Shown: positions 36,826 to 46,414 of the stretch, piece by piece
Layout: each line of letters opens with the position of its first letter
How positions within the stretch are numbered: position 1 is the stretch's first letter
Assembly: GCA_035268885.1 (NCBI GenBank)
Contig: DATFKA010000120.1
Location: 92,082-156,081, forward strand
DNA from: DATFKA01 sp035268885
Lineage (GTDB): Bacteria > Bacteroidota > Bacteroidia > Chitinophagales > Saprospiraceae
Length of the DNA: 64,000 nt
Reading direction: 5' to 3'
Notes under the pieces: model-generated
What the model was told of the DNA's origin: nothing
What the model saw: the letters and a program-made list of their open reading frames with translations, nothing else
The model's database searches: none
Made by a program: the position numbers and the translations under genes

Positions 36826-37746
36826 ATGATGAAGGAGTATTTACGGCTACAAATCCACATGCTACACCGGCAGATGCGTGCCTTTGGCCTGGGACCCATC
36901 TACGCCTACCCGCTGGCGGTGATCCTCTTCCTGGTTTTTTCCTATTTGCTTTTCGCAAAAAGCGTGTACGCGCCCTACGTCTACGCGGGGATCGGACTAC
37001 TGGCTTTATCCGCACTAGCCAGAAAAGAGCGCTGCGATTTCTTACGTATTTGCTTTCGCAAAAAAGCCTATTTACGTCTTCGCAGCATAGAAAACCTATT
37101 GGTCACCAGCCCCTTTGTAATTTACCTGCTGATCGAAGGCGCTTTCCTACCTGCCGCCTTTTTATTTGGACTAAGTGCAGGCTTTACCCTACTGGCCATT
37201 CCGGTCGTTTTTTCGCGGGTCTTACCGACTCCTTTTGGTAAGCAGCCTTTTGAGTTTCCGATTGGCTTTCGACGATATTTTGGGGCTTTCTTAGTCTTGT
37301 ATTTCGTATCGGTGATGGGCCTGCGGGTTGATAATTTTCCGTTGCTGGCCTTTATTCTGGGAAGTATTTTTGCCCTGTGTAGTAGTTTTTACAATTGGGT
37401 CGAGCCCAAATATTTTGTGTGGTTGTATCACTTTCGTGAAAAAGATTTCTTAATCAGCAAGCTTCGTACGGCCGGCTGGTATAGTAGCCTGCTAGCCCTG
37501 CCGATACTCGTAGCCTGCCTGATCTTTTTCCCGGACAAATGGTGGGTCAGCTTCCTCGTAACTTTGTGGGGCCTCAGTTTTTTAAGCGCTGTAATTTTAG
37601 CCAAGTATTCCGTTTATCCCAAACAGGCCAGTCTGCCCGAAGCTTTATGGCTCACGGCTGGCCTCCTGTTTCCTCCAATACTAATCTGGCTGCTCGTTTA
37701 TTTTTACCGAAAGGCGACAAGTAACCTAAAACCGCTACTGGCATGA
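36826..37746 (+). CDS. ABC transporter permease-like membrane protein
   Basis: A 306-residue membrane protein with about eight hydrophobic segments, including pairs near 24-46, 47-62, 90-105, 110-135, 155-185 and 210-300. It has no recognised family motif. Its stop codon overlaps the start of the ATPase gene by 4 bases (ATGA), so the two are translationally coupled and most likely form an ABC exporter: this one the membrane part, the next the ATPase. The cytoplasmic stretch YHFREKDFLISKLRTAG may contact the ATPase. Substrate is unknown. Confidence 0.75.
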   Translation: MMKEYLRLQIHMLHRQMRAFGLGPIYAYPLAVILFLVFSYLLFAKSVYAPYVYAGIGLLALSALARKERCDFLRICFRKKAYLRLRSIENLLVTSPFVIYLLIEGAFLPAAFLFGLSAGFTLLAIPVVFSRVLPTPFGKQPFEFPIGFRRYFGAFLVLYFVSVMGLRVDNFPLLAFILGSIFALCSSFYNWVEPKYFVWLYHFREKDFLISKLRTAGWYSSLLALPILVACLIFFPDKWWVSFLVTLWGLSFLSAVILAKYSVYPKQASLPEALWLTAGLLFPPILIWLLVYFYRKATSNLKPLLA

Positions 37747-38423
37747 TCCACCTGGAAAACCTATCCAAAAGCTACGGTACCAAAAAAGTACTCACCGAAC
37801 TCAAACTGGCATTCGCAGCCGGTAAAGTCCATGGCATTGTCGGGGCCAACGGCGCGGGTAAAACGACCCTGTTCCGCTGTATCGCCGGCCTGGAAAAACA
37901 CCTGGGCAAAGTCAGTGCTGACCGGGAGCCGCTCAAAAATCACCTCGGCTTCTTACCCACCGATCCCTATTTCTTTCCCAAAATCACCGGCCGGGAGTAT
38001 CTGCTTTTGCATGCCAATGCTCGCCGGCAAAAAATCACTAATCTGGACCAACAAAACATCTTCGATCTACCCCTGGACGAATACGCGAAGTACTACTCTA
38101 CCGGGATGCAGAAAAAACTGGCTTTATCAGCTATACTACTGGTCCCCAACCAGTACTACATCCTGGATGAACCCTTTAACGGGGTGGATATCCAGAGCAA
38201 TCTGCTGATTACTGCCATTATTAAGCAGTTACGAAAGGCCGGCAAAACTATCCTCATCTCTTCCCATATTTTTGCTACGCTGAAAGAAGTGTGCGATACC
38301 ATTTATCAGCTGCAAGACGGCAAGATTGCCCAAACCGTCGACGCTACCCAATTTGATCGACTGGAAAGCGAGATGACTCAGGTCACCATCGGAAAGCGAT
38401 TACAGCAGCTAAACCTAAAGTAA
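37743..38423 (+). CDS. ABC transporter ATP-binding protein
   Basis: A 226-residue ATPase that powers the adjacent membrane protein. Walker A is GANGAGKTT at 34-42; the signature reads STGMQKKL at 119-126 (a variant of LSGGQ, as in many Bacteroidota exporters); Walker B is YYILDEP at 138-144; the H-loop histidine is at 175 in SSHIF. The Q-loop position is replaced by FLPTDP, an alternative seen in simple ABC-2 type systems. It starts within the stop of the permease-like gene. Because the pair lacks a binding protein, export is likelier than import. Confidence 0.9.
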   Translation: MIHLENLSKSYGTKKVLTELKLAFAAGKVHGIVGANGAGKTTLFRCIAGLEKHLGKVSADREPLKNHLGFLPTDPYFFPKITGREYLLLHANARRQKITNLDQQNIFDLPLDEYAKYYSTGMQKKLALSAILLVPNQYYILDEPFNGVDIQSNLLITAIIKQLRKAGKTILISSHIFATLKEVCDTIYQLQDGKIAQTVDATQFDRLESEMTQVTIGKRLQQLNLK

Positions 38424-38491
38424 AGCATTAAAAATTCACTTTTCTACAACCTTTTTGGCCACTCAGCGATCTATAAGAACAAAATAATGCC

Positions 38492-38704
38492 ATGAAGCCA
38501 CTACACCCTATTTTATTTGCCCTCCTATTAACCACCAGTCTCTCCGCCCAACTGGAAAAAGGCATGTACTCTCTGGGCGGAAGCTTTGAAATGGCCAATC
38601 AATGGCAGGAAAGGCAGGAAAGCGACCTGGAAAGTGGACCTTTTAATTTAGCCCTGGGTGTACAATTAAATTTGTTTTTGGTACGGAACAAAACCGAAAA
38701 TTAG
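38492..38704 (+). CDS. Short secreted protein, possible truncated outer-membrane protein
   Basis: A 70-residue frame starting with a good signal peptide (LHPILFALLLTTSLSAQ). The mature part (KGMYSLGGSFEMANQW and NLALGVQLNLFL) resembles the first and last strands of a small outer-membrane beta-barrel but is far too short to make one. It may be a shortened relic of such a gene, or a genuine short secreted peptide. It lies between the ABC pair and the converging phosphodiesterase gene. I give it moderate weight because the signal peptide is convincing. Confidence 0.5.
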   Translation: MKPLHPILFALLLTTSLSAQLEKGMYSLGGSFEMANQWQERQESDLESGPFNLALGVQLNLFLVRNKTEN

Positions 38705-38730
38705 TCCAAACCCTAAAAGCAAGGGGGCCC

Positions 38731-39822
38731 TTATCTGAACATTTCCGGGATCAAGGCCCCAACTTCTTCTTCGGCGCTTTCATAGTCGAGCCCCAGAAAA
38801 GCCGCTGCCGTCCGGGCCACCTGATTTTGCCACCATTGTCCGGCCATCTTAACCTCGCCAGTCGCGGGAGTATCCGGACCAATGGCCGCCAGCCAAATGG
38901 CGTTGGAGCCTTCGAAGGTTTTGCCGTGGCTTTTCCATTCAGATTTAGGCGTATGACCACGTCCGTGATCGGTGGTAATCAGAAAAGTAGTCTTTCCCGC
39001 GTAGACCGGCTCGGATTGAACGTATTCCCACAGCTCTTTGATCCACTGATCGGTCTGATGGGCCGATTTCAGGTAGTGGTCATAAGCCCCGTCGTGCGCA
39101 AAATCATCGGTCTCACCGTAGGAGATATAGACCACCTTTGGATGTTTACGCTTGATATATTCCAGGCAGTAATGATGGGTGAAAGCATCCAGGCGCACCG
39201 TCGCCCAGGGGCTGGGTACGGTAGGCTGTAGCTGGTTGAGAAAGTGCTCGCGTTCGCTCAGCTCGTTCCCGGTAGCCGGCCGAAAGCCCGCATTAACGGG
39301 TATCCCACTTCTTTTTTCGTTGATGATGTAAGGAAAGACATCCCAGGAACCAAAAGCAGCTACCCGGCCATTGTATGCCGACCGCTTATTTAGCCACTCC
39401 AGTACCGTGACGTTTGGGTTCCAGATTTTCGCATTCGAATTGATATTCGGATCGCTGTAGCCCGTCAGAATCTCATTATACCCCGGATACGAAAACCAGA
39501 AAAAATTGGTGCAATTCACCTTGTTGTCGTAGTTACGGTTGCCGTAAAGTTGACCGGAGCTAGCCAGGGTACTCCAAAACCAGGGCATTAGCTTTTCCCT
39601 CTTTTCTTCAGCGGTCGGCGCCGCAAAAAGCGCCTGTAAAGCGGCCGTATCTTTTACGTAAGTGGGATCATTCATCAGGCTATCGGTCGCCCCCTGGTAC
39701 AATTCCTCCCACCGAAAGCCATCCAGGGTGATGATAAAGATATTTTCGGTATGCTGACCCTTTTGGGCGAAAGCTCCTATAGAAAGAAAAAAACAGCAAA
39801 GCAAAAGCAGATAACGAGCCAT
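38731..39822 (-). CDS. Secreted alkaline-phosphatase-superfamily phosphodiesterase
   Basis: A 363-residue secreted enzyme (signal peptide ending IGAFAQ). It belongs to the type I phosphodiesterase/nucleotide pyrophosphatase branch: IIITLDGFRWEELYQG near the start provides the first metal aspartate; FSYPGYNEILTG gives the likely Ser/Thr nucleophile near residue 107; and TTDHGRGHT carries the DH metal pair near residue 285. It would release a nucleotide or phosphodiester product in the periplasm. The C-terminal tail is short. It is the last of three leftward genes with PLP decarboxylase and a reductase upstream. Confidence 0.85.
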   Translation of the reverse strand: MARYLLLLCCFFLSIGAFAQKGQHTENIFIITLDGFRWEELYQGATDSLMNDPTYVKDTAALQALFAAPTAEEKREKLMPWFWSTLASSGQLYGNRNYDNKVNCTNFFWFSYPGYNEILTGYSDPNINSNAKIWNPNVTVLEWLNKRSAYNGRVAAFGSWDVFPYIINEKRSGIPVNAGFRPATGNELSEREHFLNQLQPTVPSPWATVRLDAFTHHYCLEYIKRKHPKVVYISYGETDDFAHDGAYDHYLKSAHQTDQWIKELWEYVQSEPVYAGKTTFLITTDHGRGHTPKSEWKSHGKTFEGSNAIWLAAIGPDTPATGEVKMAGQWWQNQVARTAAAFLGLDYESAEEEVGALIPEMFR

Positions 39823-39881
39823 AAATCAATTTTTTTAGAACTAAAGTTGGGCGAAGGATTCCCTACGCTCCAGTTAAAAGG

Positions 39882-41285
39882 CTAAGTAGCTTTGATCCCA
39901 GCCACTGCCTCCCGAAAAGCGGCCACCGCCACCCGAATATCCTCCTCTGTCGTCGCCCAGGAGCAGATACTCACCCGAATGATTCTTCGCCCTTTCCAGG
40001 TGGAACCGCCTACCCAGCAGGTCCTCGATGCTTGGATTCGACGGATGACCTCTTCGGTCATCTCATCCGTTTGACATTGCACCATCACCTGATTAAAAAC
40101 GACCTCGTTTAAGACCCTGAGCCCTTTTATACCTTCCACTTGTCTGGCAAATGCTGTTGCCCTTTGGTGAAAGCCCGCAATCAATGCTTCTACTCCTTCT
40201 TTACCCAGGTATTTTAGGGTCGCCCACAATTCGATGATCCGGGCCCGCCGCGACATCTCGGGTGTGTAGTACATGCCGTCCCGTTCTTCCCCTTCAATAA
40301 TGTAGCCGGCCGACATGTGTAAAGCGGCGGTAAGCGCCTGTGCATCACTACACAGAATGATCCCTGAATCGTAAGGGGTATTCAGGGTCTTGTGACCGTC
40401 CACCGCCCAGGAGTCGCCCCCTTCGTAGCCCTGGGTAAGATTACTTAAGGATTTGGTGGCTCCAGCCCACAGTCCAAAGGCACCGTCGATGTGTACCCAG
40501 GCACCCTTTGCTTTCGCCTTCTCACAGATCTCAGAAAAAGGGTCAAAAGAACCACTATTGACGTTACCGGCCTGAAGAATAAGGATGGTCTGATCATCTA
40601 GCTCCGGGATTTGCCCCGGAATTATTCTTCCCTGATCATCCACCTCAACCCATTCTATATTAGCTTTTCCAAAACCCAATAAAGATATGCTCTTTAAAAT
40701 CGTGGAATGCGTATGCTTGCTAGTGACGACCCTGATTTTAGGCGCATCGAACATACCCTGCTCGGTGATATCCCAGCCCTTATTTTTCAGCAGTCGGTAC
40801 CTGGCGGCCGCCAGTCCGCAAAAATTCGCCATGGAGGTGCCACTTACGAAGCCGGCCACCGTGTGCCCGGGTAAGCCCAGTAAGTTGACCACCCAATTCT
40901 GCACAACGGTTTCCAGTTTGGAAGCAATCGGGGAGATCACCTGCATAGCCGAATTTTGATCCCAAAAAATAGACAGATTTTTAGCGGCCAGCCCCGCCGG
41001 AATCACACTACCATTCACAAAACCAAAATACCGCCCCCCGATTTGGGCTACGGTGCCGGGGGAACCATATTCATTCAGCATTTCCAAAATCTGATGGGCA
41101 TTACCCGATTGGGTTGGCAGCGCTTCCTCGAAAATGGATAAATCTTGCAGAGCCTGCTCGCTGGGATACACCTGCCGCTCCAGTGCCTCTGACAGATAGT
41201 CCAGCCCAAAGGATTCGGCTTTTTGGAAGAGGGACTTATCTTTAAGATCCCGAAAGAGCTGCTTTTGAAATGTATTATTGGACAT
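39882..41285 (-). CDS. PLP-dependent group II decarboxylase
   Basis: A 467-residue pyridoxal-phosphate decarboxylase of the aromatic-amino-acid / 2,4-diaminobutyrate type. The PLP lysine is in SWAVDGHKTLNTPYDSG, preceded by WVHIDGAFGLWAG. GFVSGTSMANFCGLAAAR is the cofactor phosphate-binding area. Which amino acid it uses is not clear: the conserved residues fit several group members. I chose the ATG at 41285, which leaves MSNNTFQKQLFRDL; the longer version from 41303 adds six residues. It starts 33 bases after the reductase gene, and the phosphodiesterase follows after 59 bases. Confidence 0.88.
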   Translation of the reverse strand: MSNNTFQKQLFRDLKDKSLFQKAESFGLDYLSEALERQVYPSEQALQDLSIFEEALPTQSGNAHQILEMLNEYGSPGTVAQIGGRYFGFVNGSVIPAGLAAKNLSIFWDQNSAMQVISPIASKLETVVQNWVVNLLGLPGHTVAGFVSGTSMANFCGLAAARYRLLKNKGWDITEQGMFDAPKIRVVTSKHTHSTILKSISLLGFGKANIEWVEVDDQGRIIPGQIPELDDQTILILQAGNVNSGSFDPFSEICEKAKAKGAWVHIDGAFGLWAGATKSLSNLTQGYEGGDSWAVDGHKTLNTPYDSGIILCSDAQALTAALHMSAGYIIEGEERDGMYYTPEMSRRARIIELWATLKYLGKEGVEALIAGFHQRATAFARQVEGIKGLRVLNEVVFNQVMVQCQTDEMTEEVIRRIQASRTCWVGGSTWKGRRIIRVSICSWATTEEDIRVAVAAFREAVAGIKAT

Positions 41286-41318
41286 AATTTGTAGTCTTTT
41301 CAACTTTATCCTTTCTCA

Positions 41319-42371
41319 CTACACCAGCCCCCGTTCCTCCAAATCCTTGACCTGATCCACCAGGGTCTCCCGGGCCGGACGGTACTCCATGTGTAGATCC
41401 GCCACACTGTAGCTATTGTCCAGCTCGAAGGTATAGCCCAAATTACTACTCAGGAATTTCCAGGAGTAGGTACCCCGGAATAGCGCGCTTAGGTAGGTCC
41501 ACCACTGGGCCGTTTGTCGCTTCGGCAAAGGGTATTTATTTCCGAAAAAGGCTTTAATCTCTCTGCTCAGTTCTATCATCTTGCAGGTCTCTGCGCTTAG
41601 GATATGGCGACCGCGAGCTTCGGGCAGGCTGGCGGCTAGCAGGTGGGCCCGGGCCACATCCCGCACATCCACAACCCCGTAGGTAAGATCGGGAACTCCG
41701 CTACGAAAAGTACCGTTCACCAGTTGGCGTACAAAATTCGTACTGGTGCCATCCAGGCGACTACTGATCGAGGGGCCCAACATAAAGGCCGGATTTAGGA
41801 CCACCAAATGCCAGCGCTCCTGCTCCTGATTGATGCGCCAGGCTTCCTTTTCGGCCAGGGTCTTGGAATAGGCAAAGGGCTGGTTACGCAAATCACTACT
41901 GAGATTCCAGTTGTCTTCCGTCAGCACCCCGCTGGTGGTATCCTCCACCTCACGGGCATCCCCCATGACGGCGGCAACGCTGGAGGTCAGCACCACGCGT
42001 TCGACGGTCGTAATCTCATTCACCGTCTGTAAGACATTACGCGTACCCTGCAGCGCCGGTTCGATCAACTCTTTTTGAGGGTCCTTCGTCCGAACTTTAA
42101 AGGGAGAAGCGGTATGAATAACGATTCCACAGCCCTGCATCGCTTCCGCAAAAGCCCCCATATCCAGCAGATCGGCTTCGAAAAGCACCAGTTTACCCGG
42201 ATGTTTTCGATCCAGAATATCCAAATGCCCCATCTTATGCGTATCGTGTTGGTCGCGTACCGTGCCGTGCACCGTATGTCCCTGCTCCAACAGATAGTGG
42301 GCAATCCAGCTGGCCATGTAGCCCGATGCACCGGTGAGCAAAATAGGTTTATCTGTCTCAATATGGATCAT
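41319..42371 (-). CDS. NAD(P)-dependent epimerase/dehydratase-type reductase (dihydroflavonol-reductase-like)
   Basis: A 350-residue extended short-chain dehydrogenase. The nucleotide-binding motif is TGASGYMASWIAHYL at about 14-28; the catalytic YxxxK is YSKTLAEKEAW near residue 166. The order fits dihydroflavonol 4-reductase / cinnamoyl-CoA-reductase-like members found in many bacteria. The natural substrate is unknown. Placement next to a decarboxylase suggests a small amine- or aldehyde-handling pathway, but that is inference. It is the first gene of the leftward set and follows a 215-base intergenic gap. Confidence 0.85.
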   Translation of the reverse strand: MIHIETDKPILLTGASGYMASWIAHYLLEQGHTVHGTVRDQHDTHKMGHLDILDRKHPGKLVLFEADLLDMGAFAEAMQGCGIVIHTASPFKVRTKDPQKELIEPALQGTRNVLQTVNEITTVERVVLTSSVAAVMGDAREVEDTTSGVLTEDNWNLSSDLRNQPFAYSKTLAEKEAWRINQEQERWHLVVLNPAFMLGPSISSRLDGTSTNFVRQLVNGTFRSGVPDLTYGVVDVRDVARAHLLAASLPEARGRHILSAETCKMIELSREIKAFFGNKYPLPKRQTAQWWTYLSALFRGTYSWKFLSSNLGYTFELDNSYSVADLHMEYRPARETLVDQVKDLEERGLV

Positions 42372-42586
42372 AGCTTAGCGGATAATTATTTGATCTGCGT
42401 GGTAAGTTAAGATTTATTTTGATGATGTCTTTAAAGGCGTGATTGATCAGGAGGGGAGACAGGCTATTGGTATCATCCACAGATGGATACAGGTTTGGAC
42501 GGATTTTCATAAATTAGTTATCTCTTTTTGAACAAGATTAGCGCAAAGCTCATTTAAAATTCATTCCATTACCTAAACTACTGATC

Positions 42587-43240
42587 ATGAAAAAAACATT
42601 CTTACTGTTCCTGGCCTTCTGCTTCCTGAGTACCTTTAGTGTAAAAGCACAAATCGCCTTCCAGTTTGCAGACGTATCCCGCGACGGGTCTAGCCTAAAT
42701 AATGTCCCGCGGATCTCCTGGATGATCCCACTGATGTACGAGATCACCGAGGTCTCCGAGACCTTCAGCTTCAATGGCGGTATCCTGCTAAAGAACGACG
42801 GGGTCATCTTCGACGAAGACGGCGACCGCTTTAAGTTCCGGGTCATTTCTATTGGCCCGGAAATTGGTTTTATCACCAACCTGGGCGACTCCAAGATCGT
42901 GCTGAGTGGCGACTACGGTTTCGACTTCGCCCTGCACTACAAAGAAAAAGTATTCCCCAACGGAGAACGCCGCGATAAGATCAAACGCAACCGGGAATGG
43001 TTCTCCCAGCGCCCCAATCGACTGAACCATTACGTGCGCGTAGGTATTGGTGCCGAAGATGGACTATTTATGTTTGGTCAGTTCTATTTCCGCGAATTCC
43101 TCAATACTGGCTTTCAGGAGACCATCAATGGCGTCAATAACCAACCCTACGATGGCCTGATTATCCAGCGCTTCCACCTGGGGATTAGCTTCAAATTTTC
43201 GAAGGATACCTCCTTTAAGTTTGGTTGGGATGAGGATTGA
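42587..43240 (+). CDS. Secreted beta-rich protein of unknown function
   Basis: A 217-residue protein I do not recognise. It has a signal peptide ending in SVKAQ. The mature chain is mostly beta strands, with alternating aromatic residues (GDYGFDFALHYKEKVF, IQRFHLGISFKFSKD) and an aromatic end (FGWDED), so an outer-membrane barrel is plausible. A charged loop RRDKIKRNREWFSQRPNR lies near residue 130. It is divergent from the reductase gene and is followed after 42 bases by the Tricorn-like gene on the same strand. Confidence 0.7.
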   Translation: MKKTFLLFLAFCFLSTFSVKAQIAFQFADVSRDGSSLNNVPRISWMIPLMYEITEVSETFSFNGGILLKNDGVIFDEDGDRFKFRVISIGPEIGFITNLGDSKIVLSGDYGFDFALHYKEKVFPNGERRDKIKRNREWFSQRPNRLNHYVRVGIGAEDGLFMFGQFYFREFLNTGFQETINGVNNQPYDGLIIQRFHLGISFKFSKDTSFKFGWDED

Positions 43241-43282
43241 GGACGCATTCCTTAAGTTAAAGGTCCAAATCCAAAATCGACT

Positions 43283-46200
43283 ATGATGAAGCAGCTATTC
43301 CTTTTACTCCTCTGTACCTTTTCGATCAGTAGCGGCCTTTTGGCGCAAAGCCAGGAAGCCATTTTTGCCGACGAGCCGACCATTAGTCCGGACGGCAGCA
43401 CCATCATTTTCACCTTTGACAAGGACCTCTGGAAAGTAGCCAGTACGGGTGGCACCGCCGTGCGCCTGACCGCTATGGAAGGCAGCGAAACCAATCCCAG
43501 CATCTCTCCCGATGGCCAGTGGCTGGCTTTCACCGGCAGCCAATTTGGCAACCAGGATGTCTACCTAATGCCCATCGAGGGCGGGACCATTACCCAGTTG
43601 ACCTTCCATCAGGCGGCCGACGAGGTCAGCACCTGGAGTTGGGATAGCCAGACGATCTACTTTACCTCCAATCGCTACAATCGCACCACGACCTACCGCC
43701 TGTCGGCAAAAGGTGGAACGCCGCAGCGACTCTTTGGGCACTATTTCAATAATGTGCACAACCTGGCCCTGGCGCCCGACGGACAGCAAGCCTATTTTAA
43801 CGAAAGTTGGGAAAGCGATAATTTCACCAATCGCAAGCGCTACAAGGGGGCCTTCAATCCGGATATCAAGACCTATAATTTTCAGACGCAAACCTATCAG
43901 AAACTCACCGATTACGAAGGCAAGGATATGTGGCCCCTGACTAATCGCCAGGGGGACCTGTACTTCGTCTCCGATGAGTATAACGGCGAGTACAATCTTT
44001 ACCAGCTCGATGGGGAGCGCCGTAATCGACTGACGCGTTTTAGCACTTCCGTAAAAAACCCGGCCATCAGTGCCGACGGATCGCAGATCGTCTTCCAGAA
44101 GGATTATCAGATCTGGCGCTACGATACGCAGCGCAAACGCGCCTCGGAGGTACCCATCACCATCTACCGCAACAGCACCCTGGCCAAAACCCAGGATTTT
44201 AACGTCAGTGGAAAGATCACTGACTTTGACGTCTCAGACGATGGTAAGAAATTCTGCTTCGTCTCCCGCGGCGAACTCTTCGTCTCCGATACCGAGGGGA
44301 AATTGATCCGGCAAATCCCTACCCGCGCCGACGGTCGAGTACTGGAAGTGCACTGGGTCAAAGATAATGCCACCATCCTCTTTTCCCAGACGGTGGGTGG
44401 CTACCAAAACTGGTTTACCATTTCCGCGAAAGCGGCCGGGCCTGCTCAACAACACACCAGCGACGAAGCCAATAATCGCAACCTGGTCTTCAACGAGGAC
44501 AAAAGTCAGGCCGTCTACTTCAGCGGACGCAACGAGGTACGCCTGCTCGACCTGGAAAGTATGGCCAGCAGCACGCTCTGTAGCGCCGAGCTCTGGGGTT
44601 TCTACAATGCCACGCCCCAGTTTACACCAGATGGCAAGCACGTACTGTTTACGGCCTACCAAAACTTCGAGCAGGAGATCTACCTCTGTCATATCGAGAC
44701 CAAAGCGGTCACCAACCTGACCAATACGGCCGTTACCGAAACCAATCCCTTCATCGCACCGGACGGTAAGCATCTGTATTTCACGACTAACCGGACTACG
44801 CCTTCCTACCCCTATGGACTCGACGATCCGGATCTCTACCGCATGGCATTACAGGCCTACGATGATCCCTACAAATCGGAGAAGATCGAGGCACTCTTTG
44901 CCGAGGAAGAAAAAGACTCGACCGAGACGGAAGCAGAAAAGACCCTGGACATCAATACCGAAGGGGTGATGGAACGACTCGAGCGGGTCGGTGCTCGTTT
45001 TGGCTCCCAGAGCGGCCCTTTCGTGATCCAGGAAGACAACAAAACAACCCTGGTCTACAGCTCCAACCACGACGAGGGCGATAATGCCCTCTGGACCACC
45101 GTACTAGAGCCCTTCGAGCAGCCCGTCACCAAAAAGATAGAGGGCAGCAACAATGCCCGCTGGTATCTGAAAACAGCCAAAAAGAAATACTATACGCTGG
45201 CCCGCGGCCGGATTATGAAAGTGGACCTCTCTGGCAACAAGGCCAAGGCCATCGATATGAAACATACCTTCCGCCGTAACCTGCGGGCGGAATTCAAACA
45301 GATGTTTTACGAGACCTGGGCCAACCTCGACGAAAACTTCTACAACGAAAACTTCCACGGAATCGACTGGAAAGCAACCCGCGATCAGTACGCGGAGTAC
45401 CTGCCCTACCTGAATACCCGCGCCGACCTGCGCCTGCTGACCAACGATATGCTGGGCGAACTCAACACTTCACACTTTGGCTTTTACTCCAGTGGCGACG
45501 AAGAGGATATTTTCTACAAGACCAGCAGCCTGGCGACCGGCATCGAATTCGACCAGGAAGATCCCTATCTGGTGCAGCGCATCATCCGCGAGACGCCCGC
45601 CAGCCGCTACCAGAAAGACATCCGGCCCGGCGATCGCCTGGTTGCCGTGAATGGCCAAACCATCGATCCGCAACAAAATCGGGAATGGTACTTCGCCCAA
45701 CCCTCCATGGATGAGGAGCTACAACTCACCTTCCAGCGGGACGAGGATCAGCACGAGGTACTCCTGCACCCCACCAGCTACGGCAGCGTGCGCAATGCGC
45801 TCTACGACGAGTGGGAAGACGAATGCCAACGGATGGTGGATGAAAAAAGTGATCGCCGCATCGCCTATGTCCACATGAAGAACATGGGCGGTGGCGAGCT
45901 GGAGAAATTCCTGGAAGAGATGGTCTCCGAGGGGCAGCAGCGCGAAGGCCTGATCCTCGATCTGCGTTGGAATACCGGTGGCAATGTACACGACAATGTA
46001 CTGCGCTTCCTCTCCCAAAAGCCCTACCTCAACTGGAAATACCGGGAAGGGGAATTGACGAGCCAATCCAACTTCGGCCCCGCCGATAAGCCCATCGTCC
46101 TGCTAATCAACGAGCAGAGCCTGAGTGATGCCGAAATGACGGCCGCCGGTTTTAAAGAGCTGGGCCTGGGCACCATCATCGGCACCGAGACCTACCGTTG

Positions 46201-46408
46201 GATCATCTTCACCTCCGGCAAATCGCTGGTCGACGGCTCGCGCTACCGCCTGCCCTCCTGGGGCTGCTATACCCTCGATGGCGACAACCTGGAGAAGACC
46301 GGCGTCGCCCCCGATATCTACGTACCCAAGACCTTCGAGCACCGCCTCAAGGGCGAAGACCCACAGTTGGAACGGGCGGTGCAGGAGGTGATGAAGGGCT
46401 TGAAGTAG
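43283..46408 (+). CDS. Tricorn-like S41 family peptidase
   Basis: A 1041-residue secreted protease (signal peptide ending GLLAQ). The first ~600 residues are two WD/TolB-like beta-propellers (repeats such as FADEPTISPDGSTIIFTFD and SISPDGQWLAFTG), a stretch with DSTETEAEKTLDI linking to a C1-like domain. A PDZ-like domain follows (IRPGDRLVAVNGQTIDPQ), then the S41 core: the catalytic pair S730-H731 in NTSHFGF and the nucleophile S948 in EQSLSDAE. Tricorn degrades short peptides in archaea; here it is secreted, so it probably acts on periplasmic or external peptides. The 42-base gap to the previous gene suggests co-transcription. Confidence 0.9.
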   Translation: MMKQLFLLLLCTFSISSGLLAQSQEAIFADEPTISPDGSTIIFTFDKDLWKVASTGGTAVRLTAMEGSETNPSISPDGQWLAFTGSQFGNQDVYLMPIEGGTITQLTFHQAADEVSTWSWDSQTIYFTSNRYNRTTTYRLSAKGGTPQRLFGHYFNNVHNLALAPDGQQAYFNESWESDNFTNRKRYKGAFNPDIKTYNFQTQTYQKLTDYEGKDMWPLTNRQGDLYFVSDEYNGEYNLYQLDGERRNRLTRFSTSVKNPAISADGSQIVFQKDYQIWRYDTQRKRASEVPITIYRNSTLAKTQDFNVSGKITDFDVSDDGKKFCFVSRGELFVSDTEGKLIRQIPTRADGRVLEVHWVKDNATILFSQTVGGYQNWFTISAKAAGPAQQHTSDEANNRNLVFNEDKSQAVYFSGRNEVRLLDLESMASSTLCSAELWGFYNATPQFTPDGKHVLFTAYQNFEQEIYLCHIETKAVTNLTNTAVTETNPFIAPDGKHLYFTTNRTTPSYPYGLDDPDLYRMALQAYDDPYKSEKIEALFAEEEKDSTETEAEKTLDINTEGVMERLERVGARFGSQSGPFVIQEDNKTTLVYSSNHDEGDNALWTTVLEPFEQPVTKKIEGSNNARWYLKTAKKKYYTLARGRIMKVDLSGNKAKAIDMKHTFRRNLRAEFKQMFYETWANLDENFYNENFHGIDWKATRDQYAEYLPYLNTRADLRLLTNDMLGELNTSHFGFYSSGDEEDIFYKTSSLATGIEFDQEDPYLVQRIIRETPASRYQKDIRPGDRLVAVNGQTIDPQQNREWYFAQPSMDEELQLTFQRDEDQHEVLLHPTSYGSVRNALYDEWEDECQRMVDEKSDRRIAYVHMKNMGGGELEKFLEEMVSEGQQREGLILDLRWNTGGNVHDNVLRFLSQKPYLNWKYREGELTSQSNFGPADKPIVLLINEQSLSDAEMTAAGFKELGLGTIIGTETYRWIIFTSGKSLVDGSRYRLPSWGCYTLDGDNLEKTGVAPDIYVPKTFEHRLKGEDPQLERAVQEVMKGLK

Positions 46409-46414
46409 AAGAAA

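Noticed and set aside
44234..44773. 179-codon minus-strand frame inside the Tricorn-like gene
   Set aside because: It is antisense to a well-supported protease; no signal peptide or motif.
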